Shown: positions 10,301-17,069 of the stretch, one piece after another
Numbering within the stretch: the first letter of the stretch is position 1
How the letters are laid out: each line of letters opens with the position of its first letter
Assembly: GCF_010730195.1 (NCBI RefSeq)
Contig: NZ_AP022613.1
Location: 2,356,001 to 2,420,000 of the forward strand
Reading direction: 5' to 3'
From: Mycobacterium conspicuum
GTDB taxonomy: Bacteria; Actinomycetota; Actinomycetes; Mycobacteriales; Mycobacteriaceae
Length of the DNA stretch: 64,000 nt
The notes under the pieces: generated by a model
The model's database searches: none
What the model was told of the DNA's origin: nothing
Seen by the model: the letters and a program-made list of their open reading frames with translations, nothing else
Program-made: the position numbers and the translations under genes

Positions 10301-10733
10301 CGCCGTCGGCGGTACCGGCGGGGCGGGCGGCGCCTCGAGTGGCGCCGCCGGCACGGGCGGTACCGGTGGTGTCGGCGGTTCGGTGACCGATGCCGGGACC
10401 GGGGATATCACCGGCGGTACCGGTGGCGCCGGCGGCAAGGGCTTTAACGGCGGCAATGGCGGCGCTGGCGGCGGTGCGGTGAGCAACGGAATCGGAAACG
10501 CCACCGGTGGTGACGGTGGGGACGGATCCAGCGGCAGCGGCGGCGCGGGGGGCGCGGGTGGCGCCGGCGGCGGCGGCAGTATCCAGAACACTTCCTCGCC
10601 GGCCAACGCCACCGGAGGCGATGGTGGCGACGGAGGGGCCGGCACCCCCGTCGGCGCCGGCGGACCCGGCGGTTTGGGCGCCACCAAGGGATCCGGAACC
10701 GCCACTCCCGGCAACCCCGGCAACCCCGGGTAA
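7350..10733 (+). CDS. PE_PGRS family protein
   Basis: 1127-residue protein with a PE domain at residues 1-95 (SSYVIATSDALASASSDLAG, then LFGNYGAEFQALSSA and a helical hairpin) and a short linker with FSPGNILARLELILNPADWTYVG. After it comes a very long Gly-Ala/Asn-rich PGRS region of GGAGG and GGNGG repeats from about residue 135. PE domains direct export by type VII (ESX-5) secretion, so the protein is probably surface-exposed. The PGRS is unusually regular: about every 67 residues an ATT-x-GTG-x-V-x-AG element and a VIYSxxSS-like element alternate. The stop falls one base out of frame with a typical GNGGAA ending at 10749. Start ATG 7350 has a GGGGGTTGG-rich stretch ahead. It is an unexpected neighbour for sugar genes; function unknown. 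Confidence 0.93.
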   Translation: MSSYVIATSDALASASSDLAGLQETISAAYRSAAPSTTSLLAAAQDEVSAAIAKLFGNYGAEFQALSSAVGQFHSSFAQALGASGGMYAAAEVANSAAFSPGNILARLELILNPADWTYVGTWLSPWLRFTGRALLGNGANGANGAAGTGANGGNGVSGGRLWGNGGNGGNGGSGANGVSGVNGGNGQNGGNGGAGGLGGKFFSHSGNGGQGADGGTGVDNGNGGNGGNGGMAFGSGVAGNAGNGGDATGNGNGGNGGNGGVSQPHGGNGGNGGDAAGLGNGGNGGNGGAALVSNSSKATNPVGGIGGNGGDGTSGGAGGTGGAAITHGTGAVTAGAGGAGGDASTGIGGTGGTGGEAITYGKGAATAGVGGVGGAASSGIGGTGGAGGVLIVDSSHSAINAVGGAGGAGGAATGATGTGGLGGAGGEVINKGTGTTTGGTAGAGGSGFNGGGGGAGGTAVGYGSGSVTSGAGGDGSDGSGGSGGAGGAGGLATTAGTGSVTAGAGGNGGDGANVAGGAGGAGGAGGTAVIYNTSSSATATAGVGGTGGNGVFAGAGGAGGLATTEGTGSVVAGAGGGGGSASGAVGGAGGAGGAGIIYSSNSSGTATAGVGGTGGNGVFGGIGGAGGLAATYGTGTVAAGAGGNGGTASNGVGGAGGAGGVGVIYSDSSSVAAVGGVGGNGGNGNFGGAGGNGGGATTYGTGTPIAGAGGAGGTAGIGIGGAGGAGGTAVINSTHSSANVVGGAGGAGGAATGAASTGGAGGVGGAASSVGSGNATGGAGGLGGNGFNGGSGGAGGSAVSAATFGNAIGGAGGAGGNGAGGPSGGAGGSGGVGGTAVISSSLNPATATGGNGGNGGNGGSGNPGGAGGAGGGATTAGTGTVAGGMGGAGGNATNGVGGAGGAGGFGVITSSVSTGDAIGGNGGIGGDGTTGGVGGAGGGVTTAGTGMVTAGSGGTGGAASMGNGGAGGVGGSISITSSFSTVSAVGGTGGAGGASSGAAGTGGTGGVGGSVTDAGTGDITGGTGGAGGKGFNGGNGGAGGGAVSNGIGNATGGDGGDGSSGSGGAGGAGGAGGGGSIQNTSSPANATGGDGGDGGAGTPVGAGGPGGLGATKGSGTATPGNPGNPG
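7755..10730 (+). repeat. PGRS coding repeats (GGC/GCC-rich)
   Basis: Continuous imperfect repeats encoding Gly-Gly-Ala/Asn triplets with a longer super-period of about 67 codons in the middle (about 8900-9500 is clearest). This is a likely site of replication slippage, recombination and assembly error. Confidence 0.85.
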
Positions 10734-10792
10734 CGGCGGCGCCGCCTAAACGAAGCCACCGGGCAAGACGCCGGCGTCGATGCTGCGCCGGG

Positions 10793-12433
10793 TCACGTGG
10801 GGAAGTGCGCCTGGTTGACGTGCGAGGCCACCCGCAGGGCATTGGCCGCCACGGTCAAACTGGGGTTCAGGCCGGCGCTGGACGGGAAGAACGAGGTGTC
10901 CACCACGTACAGGTTGGCGACCTCGTGCGCCCGGTTTTGGGGGTCCAGCACGCTGGTTTTGGGATCGGCGCCAAAGCGGCAGGTGCCACAGACGTGACCC
11001 AGGTTCGTGTTGTCTTTGCCGCTGCCCAGGCTGAGCGTGCGAAACGGCTGCAACAGCTCCTTCAGCTGCCGCACGAACGTTGCGCGGCGCTCGAGCTCGC
11101 TGGGGTGTAACCGATACTGCATTCGCAGCCGCTGGCGGGCATCCGCGCTGGGTCGATTCGACGGCAGGATGCGGTTGTCCAGGTACGGCAGGTCTTCCAT
11201 GATCGCGGCCAGCACCAGCCCGCCGGTGACGAACCGCCGATAGATCCGGCGCGCGGCGGGGCCCAGCACGCGCATCGCCCCACCTCGCCAGCCTGGGCGG
11301 TTGGCCAGCCACTCGATGGGCGGTATCTCGCCGAATGACTGCACGGTGCCGTATTTCTGCCCCTCGTAGAAGTAGAAGTCGTTGAGCCCGATTTCCTTGT
11401 TGGCCGCCGTGATCTTGTGCTTGGGGTCTGGCCAGACCTCGATCGGCTCGAGCAGATGGCGCATCAAGTTGCGGCCCACCCAGTCGGAGCCGTTGGCCAA
11501 TCCGGCCGGCCAGTCACCCGACCGGGAGTTGAGCAACAACAGCGGCGTCGCTAACGCGCCGGCGGCCAGCACCACCACCTTGGCCTGCAGCGCCAGCGTC
11601 CCGGAGTGATGCTGGGCGATCACCTGCTGCACGTGGGTGCGGTCCGCCTGCAGACGCACGACCCGGCACTCGGTCAGCAGCTGGGCGCCGTGCTCGGCAA
11701 CGGCCGGCAACACGCCGTTGCGGGCGGCGTCGTTCTTGCACGGCCGGGGGCACAGATAGGCCTGGCAGGTGGCACACCCCTCGGCGTACTCGCAGGCCAT
11801 CGGCAGGTGGTAGGGATGCAGCCCGCGACCGGTCAGATAGTCGACCAACGGTTGGTTATCCGTCGAGAACGGCGGCGCCGCGGGCAGGCCGACCGCGGCG
11901 GCCTCGGGGCGCAGGGGATCGGGCTGACCACGAACCCCGAGCAGCTTTTCGGCCTCGGCGTACCACGGGCTCAGCTGGTCGTAGGTGATCGGCCAGGCCT
12001 CCGGCACCGTGGAATCCCCGGGGTCGCGGAAGTTTTGTCGGGGGGTGAAATCCTGAGCGAAGAACCGCTCGCACACCATGCCGTACAGGGCCGAGGATCC
12101 GCCGGTGCCGCTGCCGATGGTCGGCACGAACCGCTTCGAGAAGCGTCGGCTGATGTCTTCGATCTCGTCGGTGCTGCGGCCGGCGCGGGCCAACGCGTCG
12201 TAGAACGTTGCCGCGGAACGGTACGCCCGCGGTTCGGCCAGCTCGGGCATGGCCGCGCGAATGGTTCCCGCGGTCCCGGGCAGGGTCGAGCGGCCCTTTT
12301 CGACGAACAGCACCCGGCGGCCGGAGCGGGCCAGCGAGTAGCCCAGCATCCCGCCGCCCATGCCGCTGCCCACGACGATCACGTCCCACAGCACGCGTTC
12401 GGCCTCGCGCGCGCTCAGATCGCCGTCAGCCAA
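10793..12433 (-). CDS. GMC-family FAD oxidoreductase (copy 2)
   Basis: 546-residue paralogue of the oxidoreductase at 3535-5184, with long stretches of near-identical protein and DNA. It has VVGSGMGGGMLGYSLARSG for FAD, the same C-x5-C-x2-C-x4-C-x3-C cluster (MACEYAEGCATCQAYLC onward), GHVCGTCRFG and NLYVVDTSFFPSSAGLNPS. Start TTG 12433 is preceded by GAGGAG at good spacing. It faces the end of the PE_PGRS gene (convergent, 59 bases apart) and is divergent from the methyltransferase at 12748. The two copies have the same orientation and enclose the GT2, Gfo/Idh and PE_PGRS genes, which looks like an old segmental duplication. The substrate is unknown; divergence in the middle third may reflect a different alcohol. 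Confidence 0.88.
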   Translation of the reverse strand: MADGDLSAREAERVLWDVIVVGSGMGGGMLGYSLARSGRRVLFVEKGRSTLPGTAGTIRAAMPELAEPRAYRSAATFYDALARAGRSTDEIEDISRRFSKRFVPTIGSGTGGSSALYGMVCERFFAQDFTPRQNFRDPGDSTVPEAWPITYDQLSPWYAEAEKLLGVRGQPDPLRPEAAAVGLPAAPPFSTDNQPLVDYLTGRGLHPYHLPMACEYAEGCATCQAYLCPRPCKNDAARNGVLPAVAEHGAQLLTECRVVRLQADRTHVQQVIAQHHSGTLALQAKVVVLAAGALATPLLLLNSRSGDWPAGLANGSDWVGRNLMRHLLEPIEVWPDPKHKITAANKEIGLNDFYFYEGQKYGTVQSFGEIPPIEWLANRPGWRGGAMRVLGPAARRIYRRFVTGGLVLAAIMEDLPYLDNRILPSNRPSADARQRLRMQYRLHPSELERRATFVRQLKELLQPFRTLSLGSGKDNTNLGHVCGTCRFGADPKTSVLDPQNRAHEVANLYVVDTSFFPSSAGLNPSLTVAANALRVASHVNQAHFPT

Positions 12434-12519
12434 TCGTGCTCCTCAGCGGTCGACTCTGTGCACCGATGCATGGCGGGCCCCGCGTCCAACCGGGTTGCCC
12501 CTCGCGATCCAACCACCTC

Positions 12520-12664
12520 GATCGGGTGCCTGTCCGAACTTTTGGATTCCAGGTCGGCGGTGCGGGCATTCGATTAAACTGCCGATCGGATTAGCGGGGG
12601 CGGGAGGCCGCCGCTTTCGCTCGTCGAACGCATACGGGGAACTGAAGGGCTGGGTTCCGCGATG
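12520..12664 (+). promoter_or_regulatory. Repeated promoter/5' leader, copy 1
   Basis: First of three related leaders. Landmarks: CCGAACTTTTGGATTCCAGG (12534-12553), -10-like TAAACT (12575-12580), GCGGGGGCGGGAGG, CCGCCGCTTTC, and CTGAAGGGCTGGGTTCC just before an ATG at 12662. Copies 2 and 3 lie at 14472-14618 and 19410-19547 with the same order and spacing (about 80 bases from -10 to ATG). Here the leader ATG opens a 29-codon ORF instead of the main gene. The 314-base gap between the divergent genes 10793-12433 and 12748-13575 holds this leader and little else recognisable. Confidence 0.6.
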
Positions 12665-12751
12665 CCACATCTGCACTTTCGCGGGACACCACATCGACGG
12701 CGTCCCGGCTCATCGGCGGGAGCACCGGCACGCGAGATAGGAGCATTGTGA
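12662..12751 (+). other. 29-codon upstream ORF overlapping the methyltransferase start
   Basis: Starts at the ATG that in the sister leaders is the start of the main gene. It reads MPHLHFRG and ends REIGAL with a TGA that overlaps the downstream GTG as GTGA. The peptide resembles nothing I recognise. It may couple translation to the methyltransferase or be a by-product of a copied leader. Whether it is translated is unknown. Confidence 0.35.
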
Positions 12752-13575
12752 CCGCGACCGATCGCGACGCCCGATCCGAGTACCTCGAGCGGACCCGCCG
12801 CGAACTCACCCGATACGGGATGCGCGAGCGCATGCCCGCCGATTGGTCCCTGCGGCGCCGACTGCTGGTGAAAACCTACAGCACCGTCGCCCCGCTGTTC
12901 ATGCGCAAGAACCCGTTCGGTCAGCGCAAGCGCGACTTCGGCCTGGACTGGCCCGCGGAAGCCGAGACGATGATCGGGATGCAGCGGCTCACCAGCCTGC
13001 AGCATTGCGTCGAGACGGCACTGGCCGAGGAGATCCCCGGCGATTTGGTCGAATGCGGAGTGTGGCGCGGCGGTGCGGCCATCCTGATGCGCGCCGTCCT
13101 GGCGGCCTATGAGGATGAGACGCGGCGCGTGTGGTTGGCCGATTCGTTCGCGGGCCTGCCCCTGCCGGACACCCCGAACGACAGCGCCGGGCTGCGCGCC
13201 CGACTGAATCGATGGCTGATGCCCGAGATCTACACGGGCATCCTGGCGGTGCCGGAAGCCGAAGTGCGGGCGAATTTCCAGCGCTACGGGTTGCTCGACG
13301 ACCAGGTCCGCTTTCTTCCCGGCTGGTTCAAGGACACGCTGCCCACCGCCCCGATCGAGCGCATCGCCGTGTTGCGGCTCGATGGCGACCTCTACGAATC
13401 AACGATGGAAGCGCTCGACGCGCTGTACCCGCGGCTGTCCCCCGGGGGGTTCTGCATCATCGACGACTACGTGCTGCAGGGGTGCCGCGCGGCCGTCCTC
13501 GCGTACCGCGAGAAACACGGCATCTCCGCGGAGATCGTCGACATCGACGGTTGCGGCGCATTCTGGCGCAAGTGA
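12748..13575 (+). CDS. TylF/MycF-type SAM-dependent O-methyltransferase
   Basis: 275-residue class I methyltransferase of the macrocin O-methyltransferase (TylF) family, which methylates sugar hydroxyls on glycosylated natural products with SAM and Mg2+. Seen: PGDLVECGVWRGGAAILM (SAM motif I), WLADSFAGLPLPD, and VLRLDGDLYESTMEALDALYP with GGFCIIDDY, whose acidic residues are the metal ligands in TylF-like enzymes. Start GTG 12748 is supported by AGGAG a few bases ahead; it overlaps the end of a 29-codon upstream ORF. It is convergent with the hydrolase at 13588, 12 bases away. In GPL loci such enzymes methylate rhamnose or fucose, so O-methylation of a deoxyhexose is the likeliest job, inferred from context. 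Confidence 0.88.
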   Translation: MTATDRDARSEYLERTRRELTRYGMRERMPADWSLRRRLLVKTYSTVAPLFMRKNPFGQRKRDFGLDWPAEAETMIGMQRLTSLQHCVETALAEEIPGDLVECGVWRGGAAILMRAVLAAYEDETRRVWLADSFAGLPLPDTPNDSAGLRARLNRWLMPEIYTGILAVPEAEVRANFQRYGLLDDQVRFLPGWFKDTLPTAPIERIAVLRLDGDLYESTMEALDALYPRLSPGGFCIIDDYVLQGCRAAVLAYREKHGISAEIVDIDGCGAFWRK

Positions 13576-13587
13576 CGCAAGGGTCGA

Positions 13588-14400
13588 TCAGCGGCGCGCC
13601 GGCTTAGCCGGCTTAGGCGACTTGGGCAGGGCGATCTCGGGCGGCAGCGCCCTGTCGGTGAGCCAGCTGTCGACGGTGCGCACGAACAGGTCCGGGAAGC
13701 GCGCCGGCCAGTCATGGGGCATGCCGGCCGCGACCCGGTCGACCCCGTTGGGCATCTGCTGCGCAAGCGCCGCGGCCCAGCGGCGCACGAACGGCATCTC
13801 CTTGGCGCCGGCCAGGAACAGGGTGGGCGTATCGGCTTTGTCGAGTTCCTCGGGAAGCGTGAACCCCGCGGACGCCATGGTGACGTCGACGAGCTGCTCG
13901 GTGGTGTTGAGGCGGACGTCCTCGCGGTAGTCGTCGAGATGCTCCGCGGGAACCACGGCCTGCCAGGCGGTCCGATAGCGGCGCACCATCCGGCGATACA
14001 GCGAATTGCGGGCGGGCAGCGCCAACAGCCGCGGCGTCAGATGCGCCAGCGGCACCCGGTTGAGGATGGTCCCGCACAGCACCGCGCGTTCGACGAGCTT
14101 CGGTTCGGTCGCGAGCAGCTGCGCCCCCACCTGGGCGCCGAGTGAAAAGCCCACCACGTGCGCGCGGCCGGTGTCGGTGCGGGAGCGGATGAGTTCGGCG
14201 ACCGCGGTGGCGGCCCGGCCCATCTCGAATGGCCCCTGCTCGAAGCTCTTGCCGTAGTGCGGCAGATCGGGGACCAGACAGCGGTATTGCGGCATCCGCT
14301 CGACCACCGGGTCCCAGTACCAGCCGCTGGTAAACGCGCCGTGCAGGAAGACGATCGTGGGTGCCCCCACCGGACCGGATTCGCGCACGAACAGGTCCAT
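13588..14400 (-). CDS. Alpha/beta-hydrolase fold protein
   Basis: 270-residue alpha/beta hydrolase. Oxyanion segment VFLHGAFTSGWYWDP, nucleophile elbow GFSLGA (Ser near residue 96), DTPTLFLAG carrying the likely acid-side loop, and GMPHDW with the candidate catalytic His near residue 245. The start ATG 14400 is clear. The C-terminus ends in a basic Pro/Lys/Arg tail (SPKPAKPARR). It is convergent with the methyltransferase and divergent from the nucleotide-sugar dehydrogenase. It could be an esterase or thioesterase acting on acyl groups of the locus product or on stalled PKS/NRPS chains, but nothing in the sequence fixes the substrate. Confidence 0.82.
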   Translation of the reverse strand: MDLFVRESGPVGAPTIVFLHGAFTSGWYWDPVVERMPQYRCLVPDLPHYGKSFEQGPFEMGRAATAVAELIRSRTDTGRAHVVGFSLGAQVGAQLLATEPKLVERAVLCGTILNRVPLAHLTPRLLALPARNSLYRRMVRRYRTAWQAVVPAEHLDDYREDVRLNTTEQLVDVTMASAGFTLPEELDKADTPTLFLAGAKEMPFVRRWAAALAQQMPNGVDRVAAGMPHDWPARFPDLFVRTVDSWLTDRALPPEIALPKSPKPAKPARR

Positions 14401-14471
14401 GGAGGCGACCTTAGCAGCGGTCCTCGCCGCGGTGGCCCGGTCCGAATCAATTCGCCCGAAGTCGCATGGCG

Positions 14472-14618
14472 GTCCGGGTGCCCGCCCGAACTTGCGGATT
14501 CCGGGCCGGTGGTACGGGGCGTTGGATTAGACTCCTGAACGGGTCAGCGGGGGTGGGAGGTCGCCGCTTTCAGTCACAGCACGCGCACGGGGGACTGAAG
14601 GGCTGGGGTTCCTCGATG
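14472..14618 (+). promoter_or_regulatory. Repeated promoter/5' leader, copy 2
   Basis: Clear relative of copy 1: CCGAACTTGCGGATTCCGGG, -10-like TAGACT (14528-14533), GCGGGGGTGGGAGG, TCGCCGCTTTC and CTGAAGGGCTGGGGTTCC running directly into the ATG at 14616. The conserved block includes both promoter-like and transcribed bases. Confidence 0.6.
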
Positions 14619-15998
14619 ACTGACGGCGTTTTCGGGCGTAGCGACGCTGAGGTCGATCTGCTGGTCCGCGGCATGCGGTCGGGCATCGCGGTGGTGGGGT
14701 TCGGCTACATCGGCACCGTGATCGGTGCGGTGCTCGCCGATCGCGGCTGGCCCGTGACCGGGATCGACGTGCGACAGACCATCGTCGACGAGATCAACCT
14801 GGGCAAGACGACCGTGCCCGAGCCGGGGCTCGGCGAACTCGTCGCGGACAACGTGCGCGTCGGCCGGCTGCGCGCCACCACCGGTTTCGGCGCCGTCGCC
14901 GACAACGACTTCGTCATCGTCACCGTCGGGACGCCGCTGGGCCCGGACTACGAACCCATCGTCGACGACATCAAGGCGGCGGCGCGGGCCGTGGGGGAGC
15001 ACCTGCATCGCGGCCACCTGGTCATCCTGAAGAGCACGGTGCCGCCCGACACCACCGAAAAGATCGTTCAGCCGATCCTGGAAGAGGCGTCGGGTCTGCG
15101 GGCCGGGGTGGACTTCGGGCTGGCGTTTTGCCCGGAGCGGCTCGCCGAGGGCCAGGCCATCCGCGAGCTGACGTCGATCCCCGTCGTGGTCGGCGCCGTC
15201 GACGAGCGCAGCGCCCGCGCCTGCTCCATGCTGTGGCGGCACGCCTTGGGCGTGGAGTCCATTGTCGTCGAGGATCCGCGGACCTCGGAGATGGTCAAGC
15301 TCGCCGACAACCTCTGGATCGATCTGAACATCGCGGTGGCCAACGAACTGGCCAAGGTGTGCGACCGGCTGAACATGGACGTGCTGCAGGTCATCGACGC
15401 GGCCAACTCGATGCCCAAGGGCACCCACAACGTCAACATCCTGCGGCCCAGCATGGGCGTCGGCGGCTACTGCTTGACCAAGGATCCGTGGTTCGTCAAC
15501 CATCTCGGGCAGACCCTGGGGTTGGAGCTGGGCATCCCGCGGACGTCGAGGACGGTCAACGACACGATGCCGTCCTACACGTACGGGCTGCTCACGCAGC
15601 TTCTCGCGGATCAGGGCAAGGCGATCGAGACCAGCAAGATCGCGGTGTTGGGCATCGCGTTCAAGAACAACACCGGGGACTGCCGACTCACGCCGACCAA
15701 GTACGTCGTCGCCCTGCTCGAGCAGTCGGGCTGTGACCTGTCGATCCACGACCCCTGGGTGCCGGACGAGGAAGCTCCCACCGTCACCAGCATCCCGCTC
15801 ACCCCGGACATCGAGTCGGCGGTCAAGGATGCCGACGCGTTGGTGGTCCTCGCCGGGCACCGCGAGTTCCACCAGATCCCGCTGACCCGGCTCGCGGAGC
15901 TGACGGCGGCCAAGTGTGTGTTCCTCGACGGAAGGAACAGCTTCGACCCGGCCGCGGCACGCGCCGCCGGCTTCGTCTACAAAGGGATCGGACGCTAG
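14616..15998 (+). CDS. UDP-glucose/UDP-ManNAc-type nucleotide-sugar 6-dehydrogenase
   Basis: 460-residue NAD-dependent dehydrogenase that oxidises C6 of a nucleotide sugar to the uronic acid in two steps. Seen: GIAVVGFGYIGTVIGAVLA (NAD motif), IVTVGTPLG, ILKSTVPPDTTEK, FCPERLAEGQ, EMVKLADNLWIDLNIAVANE, the catalytic cysteine (C286) in GVGGYCLTKDPWF, and a C-terminal UDP-binding domain with GIAFKNNTGDCRLTPT. The PER and GGYC contexts resemble WecC-type enzymes, but UDP-glucose is also possible. ATG 14616 follows directly on the repeated leader; the longer upstream frame is not conserved. The next gene is 54 bases downstream on the same strand and looks like a uronic-acid-handling SDR, so the two probably form one pathway. 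Confidence 0.88.
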   Translation: MTDGVFGRSDAEVDLLVRGMRSGIAVVGFGYIGTVIGAVLADRGWPVTGIDVRQTIVDEINLGKTTVPEPGLGELVADNVRVGRLRATTGFGAVADNDFVIVTVGTPLGPDYEPIVDDIKAAARAVGEHLHRGHLVILKSTVPPDTTEKIVQPILEEASGLRAGVDFGLAFCPERLAEGQAIRELTSIPVVVGAVDERSARACSMLWRHALGVESIVVEDPRTSEMVKLADNLWIDLNIAVANELAKVCDRLNMDVLQVIDAANSMPKGTHNVNILRPSMGVGGYCLTKDPWFVNHLGQTLGLELGIPRTSRTVNDTMPSYTYGLLTQLLADQGKAIETSKIAVLGIAFKNNTGDCRLTPTKYVVALLEQSGCDLSIHDPWVPDEEAPTVTSIPLTPDIESAVKDADALVVLAGHREFHQIPLTRLAELTAAKCVFLDGRNSFDPAAARAAGFVYKGIGR

Positions 15999-16052
15999 CC
16001 CATCGGGCGGGCTGCACGTCACCCCCTGCACACGTAAAACGAAAGAGCGAAT

Positions 16053-17048
16053 ATGGCTAATGTCGTCGTGACGGGCGGCTATGGGTTGATCGGATCGCAT
16101 TTGGTCTCCACACTGCTGGGCCGCGGCGACTCGGTCACGGTGTTCGACTACGCCAAGAACACCCGCGACACCAGCATCGACTTCGACCGGCATACCAACT
16201 TCCGGTTCGTGCAGGGCGACGTGACCGATCTCGGCGCACTCGCACAGGCGCTGACGCCCGGCGTCGACACGGTCTTCCACCTCGCCGCCGTCGTCGGCGT
16301 CAAGAACTACATGCAGGATCCGCTCCGGGTCCTCGACGTCAACGTGATCGGCACCCGCAACGTCCTGGAGCTCAGCCACCGACACGGTACCCGGGTGGTG
16401 TTCGCCAGCACGTCCGAGGTGTTCGGGAAGAACCCCAACCCGCCGTGGGCCGAGGACGACGACCGCGTCCTCGGCTCGACCAAAACGGCGCGCTGGAGCT
16501 ACAGCACCAGCAAGGCTATGGCCGAGCATCTGGTCTTCGCGATGCACGCCGCCCATCAACTCCCGGTGACGGTGGTTCGCTACTTCAATGTGTATGGCCC
16601 GCGGCAGAACCCGATCTTCGTGATCTCGCAGAGCATTCACCGGATCCTCAACGGCCGCCAGCCGCTGCTCTATGACTCGGGCAATCAGACCCGGTGCTTC
16701 ACCTACGTCGACGATGCCATCGCCGGCACCCTGCTCGCTGCCGAGAGCAGCGCGGCGATCGGTCAGGCCTTCAACATCGGCAGCATGACCGAGACCACCA
16801 TCGGCGAGGCCGTCGATCTGGCGATCAAGATCGCCAACGTCGAGGGGGTGTCGTGCGCCGAAGCCGTCGACACCGCGGCGCGCTACGGCCAGCGCTACGA
16901 GGACATCCCGCGTCGCATCCCGGACTCGACCAAGGCCCAGCGCGAGCTGGGGTGGCGCCTTCAGGTCGACGTCGAGGAGGGCATCCGCCGCACCATCGAG
17001 TGGGCGCGCGCCAACCCGTGGTACCTGGAGCTACCCGCCGGGGACTAG
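16053..17048 (+). CDS. NAD-dependent epimerase/dehydratase (UDP-glucuronate decarboxylase-like SDR)
   Basis: 331-residue extended SDR. Rossmann motif TGGYGLIGSHL at residues 7-17, HLAAVVGVKNYMQDP, STSEVFGK, the catalytic WSYSTSKAMAEHL (Tyr150, Lys154), RYFNVYGPRQNP and the C-terminal DSTKAQRELGW. The STSEVFG and YSTSK contexts resemble UDP-glucuronate decarboxylases and ArnA-like or 4-epimerase enzymes. Being directly downstream of a nucleotide-sugar 6-dehydrogenase, it probably acts on a uronic acid, giving for example UDP-xylose or UDP-galacturonate; this is inference. A purine-rich GAAAGAGCGA precedes ATG 16053. It ends 21 bases from the convergent acyltransferase gene, with no clear hairpin between them. 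Confidence 0.87.
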   Translation: MANVVVTGGYGLIGSHLVSTLLGRGDSVTVFDYAKNTRDTSIDFDRHTNFRFVQGDVTDLGALAQALTPGVDTVFHLAAVVGVKNYMQDPLRVLDVNVIGTRNVLELSHRHGTRVVFASTSEVFGKNPNPPWAEDDDRVLGSTKTARWSYSTSKAMAEHLVFAMHAAHQLPVTVVRYFNVYGPRQNPIFVISQSIHRILNGRQPLLYDSGNQTRCFTYVDDAIAGTLLAAESSAAIGQAFNIGSMTETTIGEAVDLAIKIANVEGVSCAEAVDTAARYGQRYEDIPRRIPDSTKAQRELGWRLQVDVEEGIRRTIEWARANPWYLELPAGD

Positions 17049-17069
17049 CCGTTCGTCCTCGGGTGGCCG

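Noticed and set aside
7755..10730. CRISPR-like or minisatellite array
   Set aside because: Repeats are codon-phased, imperfect and continuous with a PE domain; no spacers.
9446..10759. Proline-rich minus-strand frame (437 codons)
   Set aside because: Gly-Gly-Ala coding repeats read as Pro-Pro-Ala on the other strand; the PE domain proves the plus frame.
17049..17069. Intrinsic terminator between convergent genes
   Set aside because: No stem-loop with a T-run; the same holds for the 12-base gaps at 13576 and 20826.
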